From: Alectoria sarmentosa | Lineage: Eukaryota; Ascomycota; Lecanoromycetes; Lecanorales; Parmeliaceae | DNA: 38,093 bases | Assembly: GCA_009733775.1 (NCBI GenBank) | Contig: WOGZ01000316.1 | Coordinates: 1-38,093, forward strand | Direction: 5' to 3' | In this document: piece after piece, positions 1 to 9,849 of the stretch | How the letters are laid out: each line of letters starts with the position of its first letter | How positions within the stretch are numbered: position 1 is the stretch's first letter | The notes under the pieces: model-generated | Seen by the model: only the letters and a program-made list of their open reading frames with translations | Told to the model about the DNA's origin: nothing | The model's database searches: none | Program-made: the position numbers and the translations under genes

Positions 1-32
<32 letters not shown>
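1..32. repeat. poly-A run at the window edge
   Basis: The window opens with 32 consecutive A residues and then passes abruptly into mixed sequence. This could be a genuine homopolymer, such as the trace of a poly-A tail, or a contig-end artefact. Nothing in the sequence decides between them. Confidence 0.6.
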
Positions 33-34
<2 letters not shown>

Positions 35-112
35 TTGATCGCCGTTAAGCCTTATGTCCGTTTCGCCTTCGTTTCTTTTTAAGTAACATGAATTTAATTC
101 ATGGGCCCTGAC
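33..112. other. short unassigned stretch not visibly RIP-mutated
   Basis: About 80 bases with ordinary base composition (for example gatcgccgttaagcc and catgggccctgac) lie between the poly-A run and the start of homology to element A. They do not match the corresponding part of element A near 8500-8560, so homology between the two copies breaks here. No reading frame is recognisable. Confidence 0.5.
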
Positions 113-596
113 TTGTTAACTTTTAAAAACGTTTATAATTCTCAAAAAAACGTTATTAATTATCAAAAAAAGCGCTTTAAATGTCATTAATTTTTAACGT
201 TACTTTTTTTACGCCCGCTTCTTTACGATCTTTACGCGTTTTCATTATAAACAAATCGTAATCGTTTTAATTCAAATAATCATCTTATAACGAGCATTAT
301 TCATATCAAAAAGATTACGTTATATAAACATAACGATTTTTATAATTAACATTTTCATTGCGATGAACATAAAAATATTTAAAAATAATCTTAATCATAA
401 TAAATAGATAATAAATAAATCATGCTATAACAATGCCGATGCAAATTCGAGTTTATAATCTGTCAAAATATGAAATAAGACATTTAATTATATTGCTTTA
501 AAAATATTATGGAAAAAAAAACGATTTATATACGAACGCATTAATAATGCGCACGTGACCGTCAAGGCTTGACGTCACGTGACCCGAATTTCAACA
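113..596 (-). mobile_element. 5' end of a truncated copia element, same family as element A
   Basis: Bases 113-596 align over their length with 8563-9035, the 5' leader, primer-binding site and 5' LTR of element A. The differences are mainly transitions in the RIP direction. The element reads leftward, and its gag-pol body would lie beyond the window start or has been lost at the break near 113. The primer-binding site at about 445-460 is still recognisable but more mutated than in element A. The flank on the LTR side is 597-601 (aaatg). No second LTR is available, so no target duplication can be tested. Confidence 0.8.
461..596 (-). repeat. 5' LTR of the truncated copia copy (136 bp)
   Basis: On the minus strand it starts TGTTGAAATTCGG and ends TTTTGACA, so it keeps the canonical TG...CA ends that RIP changed to TA in both LTRs of element A. 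This copy therefore fixes the true LTR boundaries of the family. It keeps two CACGTG boxes at 552-557 and 576-581 flanking a short palindrome. Confidence 0.85.
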
Positions 597-1090
597 AAAT
601 GCATTTAATAACGATATAATGAATCACGATAAAATTAAAAACGTATTAAAAGATCATTAAAACAACGAAAACAATATTTGATTTAATGTCAAACATATCT
701 TATCGTCGCTTATATACGATTAAATAATTTATCAACTTTATGTTAAAATATACTTAAATTAATTTTCGTCTGAACATTATATTCAAATTGTAAATTAATT
801 ATCAATTTAATTGAAGTTTGTTATATATAACAAATATTTATTATCAACAAATTATTATTGTTAACAAATGATTCGACTTTTTATCGACAAATTGTTAAAG
901 AATTGTTGAATCATTATTATAAGATTGTTGAAAGAAAAAAAAATTGTTATTATTCTTTTAAAGTGATTTTAACAAAATTTCATATCTTTTTTAACATTAT
1001 TTCGATTATTTTTCAACATCGAATTTCGATAAAAATTTTGCGCGTTTTTAATTGAAATGTTATATTAATAAAATATCTACATTTTATGAT
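597..1090. other. AT-rich spacer with no gene recognised
   Basis: About 490 bases of AT-rich DNA between the truncated copia LTR and the minisatellite. It contains irregular gttgaa-type motifs resembling the looser parts of the satellite near 9500. The longest open frame (858-1055, 65 codons, plus) is low-complexity Ile/Phe/Asn-rich and matches nothing I recognise. Confidence 0.6.
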
Positions 1091-1397
1091 CATCGCAATT
1101 ACGTAATTATGTATTACGCAAACCCAGGACATGATACGAGCATCGCAATCACGTATTTATGATACGAGCATCGCAGTCATGTAACCAGATAGTCATGATA
1201 CGGGCATCGCAATCACGTATCCATGGTACGGGCATCGCAGTCACGTAGCCATGATACGGGCATCGCAGTCACATATCCATGGTACGGGCATCGCAATCAT
1301 ATAGCCAGGTAACCATGATATGGGCATCGCAATCATGTAATTATGTAGCCATGACATGAGCATCGTAATCACATAATTATGACATAAACATCGCGAT
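1091..1397. repeat. minisatellite of 28- and 36-bp units
   Basis: The core catcgcaatcacgta recurs at 1141, 1169, 1205, 1233, 1261, 1289, 1325, 1361 and 1389. The spacing is 28, 36, 28, 28, 28, 36, 36 and 28 bp, and a less regular unit starts at 1091. The 36-bp units carry an extra 8 bp resembling gtaaccag. Central units are GC-richer than the surroundings. The last two units, next to the LTR of element A, have lost several C and G residues. The array continues in spirit across element A, as gcgatcatat at 9036. Confidence 0.85.
1393..1397. repeat. left target-site duplication of element A (gcgat)
   Basis: These five bases directly abut the LTR end at 1398 and match 9036-9040, which abut the other LTR end at 9035. 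Both copies read like the core of the surrounding minisatellite (gcaat/gcgat), so the element went into that array. Confidence 0.8.
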
Positions 1398-1532
1398 TAT
1401 CAAAATATGGAGTAGGACACTTGGTTGTATTGCTTTAAGAGTATTACGAAAGAAAGAGCGATCTATGTACGAGCGCATTAATGTGCGCACATAACCGCCA
1501 AAGCTTGACGTCACGTGATCCGAATTTCAATA
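1398..1532 (-). repeat. 3' LTR of element A (135 bp)
   Basis: Aligns end to end with 8901-9035. The ends are TATTG...GATA on the minus strand, where the 461-596 copy has TGTTG...GACA, so both terminal CpA/TpG steps were mutated. The first CACGTG box is also lost here (cacata), while the second survives at 1512-1517. Confidence 0.85.
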
Positions 1533-1569
1533 TTTTCTTTCGCTCGAATCTTCTTAAATTTGAATTTCG

Positions 1570-1745
1570 AATTATAAAAATGAAAATCAACGTCGAATAA
1601 TAAAAGTGAATCGTAACGTCGAATTATAATCGTGAAAATCAGCGTTGAATAATAAAAGTGAATCGTAACGTCGGGTTATAATCGTGAAAATTAACGTCGA
1701 GTAACATAAGTGAACCGTAACGTCGAATTATAAGCGTGAAAACAT
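1570..1745. repeat. 52-bp tandem repeat just inside the 3' LTR of element A
   Basis: The motif tgaaaatcaacgtcg recurs at 1581, 1633, 1685 and, partially, at 1737, an exact 52-bp period. Units differ by transitions (caacgtcg, cagcgttg, ttaacgtcg). It lies in the 3' non-coding part of the element. It could be element-borne or acquired after insertion. Confidence 0.8.
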
Positions 1746-2960
1746 TTCATATTCCTTTATCACTTTTTATATTTCTTAAAACATTTAAATTTCAAAACAC
1801 GAGATTCGAAACTCGCGATGTTTAAAATCGAATAAAAACAATGAAAATCCGAAGAAAAGTCGGATTCGAAGAAAAAATCGAAATTTGAAAACGATTATGT
1901 CTTTTTGAACATATCCGCCACGATGTCACATAGAAAAAATTTCACTTTTTAACGAAAAACCGTTTTCTGACAAATTTATTTTCAGTTCATCTGATACACA
2001 TCAAAAATCGATCGACGTATGATCGAAGAATATATGTGGGGGTAATGTTTCGATTGAAAGAAATATTCCGAATTGTATATGCATGTATGCGATCGATCGC
2101 AAGGCCTACGAGGACCGTTTCAGGGTATTGATACTTGATAATAATAATTGATAGGGTGCATATAAATCGCGACCGGTACATTGCGATAATGATGATGATG
2201 ATGATGATGGCGGCAATAGCGTTTAGAAGCATGACCATGGTAGGTAGTTGTGATGGCGCTTAAAAGCATTTAAAAGTCATGTTGCTGAAGAATTCCGTGA
2301 GTAGCTGGACGATTTTTTTTTTTTTTTTTTTTTTTTTTTGACGATAGCGACCTTTTTGATGGCAAACAATTTTCAAATTTGAATCGCACGTAAATATGGG
2401 CCTTTTGAACAAATGCCCGCAAAGTTTATGGTTATAAATGCAATAACGACAAATCAATTTCAAATTGAGTTTTAATAAATCGAAATTTCTTCATAAAGGA
2501 CGTCAAGATTGATATTTGAGATTCTACGAATAAATTCGATCGATTATTCGAAATGTAAAAATTAATGAAATCGCTCTTTTGAAGTTGTTGAATAATAACA
2601 TTGAATTAAATTTATAAATAATGATTGCTTTTTTGAAATTGAATAGCGATTACTTTTTTAAAATTATAATAATAATTTTTTTTAAATTATAATAATGGTT
2701 TTTTTAAAACTAACGCGAAGAATCATTTATAAACGATATTTTAATTCGATTAATTAACGAAATCTTTCGAACTTGTTTTTAAAAAGAGCTTTAATAAGGT
2801 TATCGATTATTTATTAATTGATAAAAACATATTTTAAAGCGATATTTTCGACGATGATTTGTTTTTGTATATAATGATATTAAATGTTGATATGTTTGAT
2901 ACGAGCATGAAATTAAAAGTTTTTGATTAATGTTATAACATTTTGATTGTCGTAATAGAT
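1746..2960. other. non-coding 3' region of element A with an unmutated island
   Basis: No retroelement domain is seen. Bases 1980-2480 differ sharply from the surroundings: normal use of CA/TG steps, an (atg)n microsatellite around 2189-2210 and a T27 run at 2313-2339. Open frames on the minus strand at 1987-2238 and 2260-2463 are driven by these simple repeats and look non-coding. After 2490 the text returns to RIP-type AT-rich sequence. Confidence 0.6.
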
Positions 2961-4500
2961 CATTATTATTTAAAAGCATTTAATATTTGAATTGAATTAA
3001 TTAAGAAGTTCGCGTAATCAAATCGTTTTTTTGATAATTTGAATTTAATCAATATATTCGATTTCATAAATTGAAAACATTATTATAAATTATCGTTTAA
3101 AGAATTAATTAATTATCGCATTATTTATATTAAAAACGTATTTAAAAATGAAACGTCGAGTGTTTTAATCGTTTATTTAATTAACGTCGATATAATTTGC
3201 GAGAGGTTTAAAATCGTTTCAAAACATAAATTATTAATTTTTTATATAATTGAGATATCGAAAAATGCGCTTGATTGCGCTTTAATGAGAAATATCAAAA
3301 TTCGAATCATATTGAAAAATCATTAAAATTGCGAATACGATATTCGAACGCGTGCTCAATATTGCATATATTAAAAAATTAATAATAAATTGATAAATGT
3401 GACGAGATTCTTCAATAATCACGAAATCATCTTTGACGATATAAAATTTATTATTAATAATGAAAATTAAAATAACGATTGATTCAATTATATTATAATC
3501 GATAAAGAATTTTTCGATATAAATTGTTTATTTAAAACGCAAAATACGATTAATACGATTTTTTACGATCATTATATCGAAATAATAAATATATAAATTT
3601 AAATCGATCATTTCAAATTTTTTATAAAGCTTATCTTTAATCGCTTGAATATCGATTTTATCGAGATTTATAAATAAAATGTCATTTATATAAATAACGA
3701 CGATAATAATATCATTAATGAACATCGAAAAATCAATAACGATAAATTCGAAGTTCAATTTTTTGAGATACGTCGCGAGGATATTATATCAAACTTTCGA
3801 AAATTATTTTAAATCGTATAACGTCTTTATAAATTTATAAACCTTATTTTTTTTGTTTTTAACTTTAAACCTTATAAATTGCATCACATAAATTATTTTT
3901 TCGATATCGTCATATAAAAAAACGATTTTAACGTTTATTTATTCAAATTTTTAATTCAAAATTATCGTAAAAATGAAAATGATTTTATAATTTATAAATT
4001 TAATTATTAAAACGAAAGTTTCATTAAAATCGATTTCTTTTCGTTATTTGAAATTATAAATTATTTAATGAACTTTGTGTTATACGATTTCGTCGATAAA
4101 ATCTCTTTTAATTTTATAAATTCATTTGTCTTTTAAAACACGCGCATTCGAAAATAAATTTATCAAAATTTAAATGTCATTAATGATGAAAAAGTCGATT
4201 TCGTTTTATATAATTATTTGTTAATGCATTTTGCGATAAAAATTCATTATAATCTTTTTAAAGTTTCGAGATTTATAAAATTTAATAAAAACGACTTTTA
4301 TCAATAAAACGAAAAAATTCGAAATAAAATTTCGATATAATTTCGTGATTTCGAACGACTTCGTAATAAAAATAAATTTGAAAACTTTATTAATTATAAA
4401 GCGAATAATAAATTTGATTATCGATGTAAATAAAGATGAAGAAATCGCAATATCGTTATTAAACGTATTAAATAATCGTTTTATTATAAATTTCAAATTA
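2960..4500 (-). pseudogene. pol: element A reverse transcriptase-RNase H (broken)
   Basis: Read on the minus strand through stops. A Ser/Thr-derived linker (about 4490-4250) is followed by the copia RT N-terminus with a K-W-V-Y-K-I-K-like block near 4130. Next come IDFNETF (about 4040) and the NVKIVF block corresponding to DVKTAF (near 3930). The catalytic box reads YIND at 3692-3681, where an active enzyme has YVDD, and FEMIDL follows near 3610. RNase H-side blocks resembling the copia YQSAVGSLMY and RPDI segments lie around 3400-3300, then an Ala-Ile-Lys-Arg block, and the signal fades near 2960. The minus-strand frame from 3758 to 3528 stays open for 76 codons. The enzyme would copy element RNA into DNA, but the Asn in the catalytic box and many stops make it inactive. 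Confidence 0.85.
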
Positions 4501-5089
4501 AATGCGTTTAAAACGATTATAATTTTTGATGAAATTCTTTTTAAGATTAAAATGAAATTAAATAAATTATTAATCTTTTTTTCGATAATTATATGTCTCT
4601 TTTAACGTTTCTTTTTTGAAATTATAAATGAAAAAAAAGATAAATGATTTTGATGCTCGATGTTTTTAACGAGCTTGCGTTTATTGCGATAAACGTTAAT
4701 TTATTTTTCGATAATAATGATATTTAATTCGAAAAAAGTGGGTTTAAAAAAAACATTATCGATTTAATTAATATTAAAAACAATAATTATCTCATCGCTG
4801 TTTAAAAGCATACGATAATTTTTATCTTGATAATTTAAAAAATATTCTTTAATAACGCGATCTTGATATTTTTTTTAATTAATATTGCGAAAAATAATTT
4901 AATAATAATTAATTTGATTAATGATACGTAAATGAAATATATTAGAAGAAGATTCGATATTGATTTTGAATAAAATAACGTCACGATCGATAACGAATTG
5001 AATATTACGAAGAATATTAATTTTTATCACGAATTTTGTTTAATATTTTTAAAATAATTTGTTTTTTTTAAATATAACGTTTACTTTGC

Positions 5090-5470
5090 GTTGAATAATA
5101 ACGTTTAAACGTTTAAATTTATTATTCATTTGAAAATTATTAAACACGATGTTTTTTTAAATGATATTCTTGAACAATCGAAAGGTTTTTATTTAATAAT
5201 TATCGAATTTAATATCGCAATCAATGCGAAAACGAGTATATTTATTATCATCATATTTTAAATCATTAAAAAATATCTTAAATGTGATAAAAATTATTAA
5301 ATCAAATTTATTAAACAATAAATAAACGTTAAATCGAAAAATTTTATCATCAAAAAAGATGATCATTCATTTAAAATCATTTTAAAAAATATCGAATAAA
5401 TTCTAAAGGTCGTTATAAATTAAATCGTTCTATTATCTTTTAAAGATAATGTATTATTTATATAATTTCA
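5090..5470 (-). pseudogene. pol: element A integrase core (broken)
   Basis: The minus-strand frame through 5450-5150 shows a copia integrase catalytic core: DLIYND near the start (active integrases have a D in this D-x-x-GP block), then FFDDK, VYLLFNK and a RIDCD-like block where RTDNGGEF is usual. Integrase joins the cDNA to chromosomal DNA. Several stops are present. Its position between probable protease and RT is what identifies the element as copia rather than gypsy. Confidence 0.7.
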
Positions 5471-5899
5471 TTTTTATATTGATCACAAAACATGATTCGC
5501 AAGCATCATCAAAAAATGAAATCGAGAAATTTATTTCAACGCACATTTTGATCAATTTTTTGAGATTTTAAACGTTTAAATGATTATAACGTGCGTGTCA
5601 TATGCGAAAAATTATTTCATTAATTTGAGAATTCGATAAAGACTTTAAAGGTTTTTAATTATTAAAAATAAATTTAATTAAGAATTTATTATAGGCGGGG
5701 ATTTTTTTATTAATAATTATTAAAGTTAAAAGAATTTTCTTTTAAATATCGAGCGTATAAAAACGATTTTAAATACGTTTAAAAAAGAAACGTTATTTTT
5801 CGATGATAATATCATCGAAAATAAAAATTAAAAAAAATTCTTATTTTTTTAATTGTTTTTTAAAGATGAAATTAAAATCATAATTAAACACGAATTAAA

Positions 5900-6480
5900 C
5901 GTTTTAAAGAGTTAAAATGCGCTTGATATTATTCATCTTGCATTCAAATTCGATATTTTCGAAATTAATAATTATGCGATTATCGATAAAATCATTTATA
6001 AAATGTGAAAATTGAAAAGATTTAAAGATTTTAAAGATCGAAAAAATGTGAATTATATGTTGAATGTAAATATAATCGCGAAATCAAAGAAAAAACATTA
6101 TTGTTATAATGAACAAAGCGATAATTTACGCTTTATTAATGACTTTGAACTTAATATCATAAATCTTTTTATTTAAAATGTCAGAGTTTATGATAAATTC
6201 GAAAGTCGATTTATAAATAACGAAAGCGGCAAAAATAATAAAAATAATAAAATTAATGTGAGCGATAAAACAACGAGCGATTTTAAATTGAATAATCGTT
6301 ATAACTGCGTCAATATTATCAAATTGATCCTTCTTTTCAACGAATTTGAATTCGAAATTTTTTTTTTCTCGATCACGTCTTTCATAATCATCGCGATCAC
6401 GATTATTATAATTATCACGATTATCGCGACCTCCGCGGTTTTCTTTATTTATATCGCTTTTATTTGAGCGCTTATTGCGT
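5900..6480 (-). pseudogene. gag: element A gag C-terminus and probable protease
   Basis: On the minus strand, 6446-6360 encodes an uninterrupted basic/acidic tail (ENRGGRDNRDNY followed by NNRDRDDYERRDRE), an RGG/RD-rich segment of the kind found at the nucleic-acid-binding end of Gag. About 60 codons later, near 6190, FEFIINSDIL fits a mutated aspartic-protease site (usual D-S-G). No CCHC zinc knuckle was found next to the RGG tail. The tail is notably free of RIP damage in its Arg codons because those are CpG-rich (CGT, CGC, CGA). The protease call is tentative. Confidence 0.6.
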
Positions 6481-8500
6481 ATATCGCACTCGTTAATATT
6501 ATATTAATTCTTTTTATAATAAATATAATATTTACAAATTTGAATATAAATGTGAAAATTATTTGAATTTGCGCTTATTTAAATGCGATGTTTAATAACA
6601 CCTTCAATAATAATAAAAACAAACATGAATTATTAAATATGTTTAAAAGAATTATCGATAATAACGATAAATGTATAAATTTTCGAATATGTGAAATCGA
6701 ATAAATTGATAATAATGTTGAAAAATCGAATTATCGCATAATTCAACGTTTATTTGATTTCACGATTTTCATCATAAACGTCATAAATTTGATTATAATT
6801 TTCGCGATACGCATTGTATTAAGAGTTCAAACCTTTATAAAAATGATAAATTTTTCAATTTTCATTAAAAAGAAAGATCGCTCGATCGAGTTGATTTTTA
6901 AATTCTCAAATAACGTTTATAAAAATATTAACATATTTTTGCGATTTATTTTTATAAACGATCAAAATGAGAGATTTCAATTTAAAAATGATAAAGTTGA
7001 AAATGTTAAAATCTCGAAATTTATATTCTTCGAGCTTTTTTCAAACATTAAAAACATTAATATAATATTTAATTTTATTTCGAGGATTATTTTCGCAATA
7101 AATTCTTATTATTATATAAATTTTATTATGCGTTTCGATTTAAATTGAGACGTTTATTTTAATAATAATAAATTTTGTTTTAACGATTAAACGATTATTC
7201 GAAACGTTTTTTATTTCAATGATAAGACTTTTGATAAGCATAATCGTATCGATTTCAATTCAATGTTATAATTTAATCAAGCTCAAAAAGTTTTGCATTT
7301 AACGTTTTCATTTAATATAATTAATAATTCTTATAAACATTTCAATCTTTTTAAATTAATTCAAAAAAACCGAAAATTTAATTTCGAAATGTTCGAATAT
7401 AATATTAAAGAGAATTAATTTAAATTTTAAAGTTTAAAAGCTTTTAAAATTTGAGCTTGAACTTGAACTTTCGTTTAAATTTATATTTGAAAAAATGATT
7501 TATAATGAAACAAAGTTTGAGAATGATAAGATTTATATAATAAATTTTTTAAAAATGATTAAGATAGACGATGTCGAAGAAATAAAACGCGCTTTGAAAT
7601 CGAAGAGCTTTTTATTAATAATAGATTTTGATAATGATTCGAGAATCGATTATCTCGAAATAAGGATGAAATCAGCGTAAGAGTTTAAAACAAAATCGTT
7701 ATCGTTATCGTTATCGTTATTCAAAAGATGTTCAAAAGCTTATAAGATTTCGAGGATATAAGAGAAATCTCATTAAATTTTGAGATTGATTCGATATAAT
7801 TTGAACTTTCATTTACGAAAAGTCTTTATCTCATAATCGAAAAAGTATTCGACGATGTTTAAAAAAACGATAAATTTAATAAATTTTGAAAAAAATATAA
7901 AGACATAAAAATGTTATTTTAAAAAAAAATCATTTAATTTTATAAATTATAACGAATTCGTAAAAAGTACGTTATTCGAATTATATTAATTATTTTGATA
8001 ATCAAAAGGTTTTAAAAGAAGAATAATAAGGTTTTGAAATCGAAAACGAAATTAATAATCTTATTTCGCTCGCTTAAAACGTTCAAATACAATATTATTA
8101 TTATTAAATCTTTTTTTAATAAGAATTTCTTTTTTTTTGATTTTCGAAATAAAAGATTTTTTTTTTTTACGTTTTAACTTTGATATATTAAACATATGAA
8201 ATAAAAAATGATTTTTCTTTGATTAATTATTAACCTTTATTTTTATCTTTAATTCTTTAATCTTCATTGCGAATATTTTATAATTGAATTGTCAAATATG
8301 ATTATCGTCATCGAGTTTTAAATGAAGCGACTTATAAAATGAAAACATGTCGTTTATTATTTTAACGTGTTTCATATAAGGAAGTTGATATGTTTCAAAA
8401 ACTTAATAATTACGTGATCACGATCGTATAACAACTTTTGATAATTTCGATATATCACGATTATTTGCGATATGTCTCGAATCGTTTTATTTTGTTTCGA
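6481..8500 (-). pseudogene. presumed gag body of element A, not resolved
   Basis: By position this must hold most of gag, but no domain could be followed by eye. A plus-strand frame of 119 codons at 6789-7148 and one of 61 codons at 7495-7680 exist. They lie antisense to the element and have no recognisable features, so I treat them as chance frames. An (cgttat)4 hexamer repeat sits at 7697-7720. Confidence 0.4.
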
Positions 8501-8884
8501 ACGAAAATAAGAGCGATGCGAATATTAACGGAAGCGATCGAATATTAATAACGTTTCAACGTTTAAAGAAGCGATGTTGATTTTTAAAAACGTTTATAAC
8601 TCTCGAAAGGGCGTTATTGATTATCAAAAGAAGCGCTTTAAATGTCGTTAATTTTCAACGTTACTTTTCTTGCGCCCGCTTTTTTATGATCTTTACGCGT
8701 TCTCATTATGAACGAATTGTAATCATTTTATAACGGGCATTATTCACATTAAGAAGGTTACATTGCATAAACGTAACGATTTTTATAATTAACATTTTCA
8801 TTGCGATAAATATAAAAATGTTTAAAAGTAATCTCAGTCATAATGGATAATAAATAAATCATGTTATAATAATGTCGATGTAAA

Positions 8885-8900
8885 GCCTGGGTTCATAACC
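8885..8900 (-). promoter_or_regulatory. primer-binding site of element A (initiator tRNA-Met anticodon arm)
   Basis: Immediately inside the 5' LTR the minus strand reads GGTTATGAACCCAGG. This is complementary to the anticodon stem-loop of initiator tRNA-Met, which contains CUCAU, allowing for a G-to-A change. Priming from a cleaved tRNA half is established for copia and Ty5. The usual 3'-end initiator-Met site (TGGTA...) is absent here. Confidence 0.75.
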
Positions 8901-9035
8901 TGTCAAAATATGAAATAAGACACTTGATTGTATTGCTTTAAGAGTATTACGGAAGAAAAAGCGATCTATGTACGGGCGCACTAATGTGCGCACGTGACCG
9001 CCAAGGCTTGGCGTCACGTGACCCGAATTTCAATA
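8901..9035 (-). repeat. 5' LTR of element A (135 bp)
   Basis: Homologous to 461-596 and 1398-1532. This copy is the least mutated internally and keeps both CACGTG boxes and both hairpins. It should contain the element's promoter, but no TATA box is assigned with confidence. Confidence 0.85.
8976..9020. promoter_or_regulatory. double hairpin with two CACGTG boxes in the copia LTR
   Basis: GCGCAC-taat-GTGCGC (8976-8991) is a perfect 6-bp stem. It abuts a 30-bp near-perfect palindrome (8991-9020) made of CACGTGA, CGCCAAG, a central g, CTTGGCG and TCACGTG, with a single unpaired base. CACGTG is the classical E-box bound by bHLH factors such as Cbf1-type proteins. In the 461-596 copy the inner arms changed together (gtcaag/cttgac), which preserves pairing. 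Confidence 0.6.
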
Positions 9036-9040
9036 GCGAT
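9036..9040. repeat. right target-site duplication of element A (gcgat)
   Basis: Matches 1393-1397 exactly and abuts the 5' LTR. The bases that follow (catatat) resume the minisatellite pattern seen left of the element (gcaatcatatag at 1294). Confidence 0.8.
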
Positions 9041-9164
9041 CATATATCTTGAGAGCATATGAAAAACTTCGAGAAAATGATAAAAATGTAAATGCGGATA
9101 ATGATGAATTTTAAAACATTTTCGAATATTTTCGAGTATCTCCGTACACATTTATTTCGCAATT
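9041..9164. other. spacer between element A and the 11-bp satellite
   Basis: Lightly mutated AT-rich DNA. The first 20 bases resemble the edge of the 28-bp minisatellite. No gene is seen. Confidence 0.4.
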
Positions 9165-9455
9165 GTTGAAAACATATTGAAGAATTATTGAAAACATGTT
9201 GAAAACATGTTAAGGACAAAAACATGTTGAGAATAAAAATATGTTGAAAACAAAAACATGTTGAAAATATGTTGAAAACATGCTGAAAACATGTTGAAAA
9301 TAAAAACATATTAAAAACATGTTGAAATTAAAAACATGTTGAAAATATGTTGAAAATATGTTGAAAATATGTTGAAAATATGTTGAAAATATGTTGAAAA
9401 TATGTTGAAAATATGTTGAAAATATGTTGAAAATATGTTAAAAGTATATTAAAAG
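9165..9455. repeat. 11-bp satellite (gttgaaaatat / gttgaaaacat)
   Basis: An array of gttgaaaatat or gttgaaaacat, with 17-bp variants that insert aaaaac or aaataa. The section 9335-9430 is almost uninterrupted 11-bp units. Looser related motifs continue to about 9560. The minus-strand frame here (9309-9040) gives a Phe-Gln-His-Val-Phe periodic peptide, which is a by-product of the repeat and not evidence of a gene. Confidence 0.85.
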
Positions 9456-9830
9456 TATGTTTAAATTATGTTAAAAGCTTATTAAAAGATTTTTAATAAA
9501 AAATTTATATCGCAATTGTTGAAAAAATGTTGAAATAATATTGAAAATTTGTTATAAAAAACACGATTATGAGAATTTTTGATTAATTGTTGATTAAAGT
9601 AATTGTTGATTAATTGTCGAAAAAACATTATATTTAATATACGATTAACATTATAATACGATTAAATTTCAAATAATAATATGTTACGTTTGAAATAAAT
9701 TTAAACAAAACTTAATGTTATTATATTTTCGAAAGATTTTAACAATGTTATACATTTGTTGAAAAATAGTTATTATAAACATTTATATAATTATTTTTTG
9801 ACAAAGTATTTAATTATGCTAGTAGCCCCT
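9456..9830. other. AT-rich spacer
   Basis: Strongly AT-rich with irregular attgttgattaa motifs. No coding potential is recognised. It ends at the break with element B, around the un-mutated string gctagtagcccctt at 9820-9833. Confidence 0.5.
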
Positions 9831-9849
9831 TAAGATAACGTATATGAGA

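Larger units (their letters stand above)
1398..9035 (-). mobile_element. element A: complete, RIP-degraded Ty1/copia retrotransposon
   Basis: A 7.6-kb minus-strand element bounded by two 135-bp LTRs (8901-9035 upstream, 1398-1532 downstream) with an exact gcgat target duplication. A primer-binding site matching the anticodon arm of initiator tRNA-Met abuts the 5' LTR. The order read on the minus strand is leader, gag with an Arg-Gly/Arg-Asp tail, probable protease, integrase, reverse transcriptase and RNase H. This integrase-before-RT order is the copia arrangement. All frames contain stops and RIP-type substitutions. It is long for a copia element, partly because about 1.4 kb lies between the end of RNase H and the 3' LTR, including a 52-bp tandem array and a segment that escaped RIP. 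Confidence 0.88.

Noticed and set aside
1091..1397. Regular 28-bp direct repeats that resemble a CRISPR array
   Set aside because: Units are contiguous or separated by 8 bp of related sequence, with no unique spacers, and the context is eukaryotic retroelements. It is a minisatellite.
4221..4605. Open frames on both strands upstream of the element A RT
   Set aside because: The minus-strand frame is the Ser/Thr-derived linker before RT and the plus-strand frame is its shadow; neither is an independent gene.
6085..6136. Plus-strand KKKHYCYNEQSDNLRF resembling a zinc knuckle
   Set aside because: It lies antisense to element A, whose integrase, RT and gag tail are all on the minus strand. There is no second Cys pair or His spacing, so it is a chance match.
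6789..7148. 119-codon plus-strand open frame
   Set aside because: Antisense to element A, Ile/Phe/Asn-rich, no recognisable motif. Long frames arise by chance on either strand where RIP leaves few stops.
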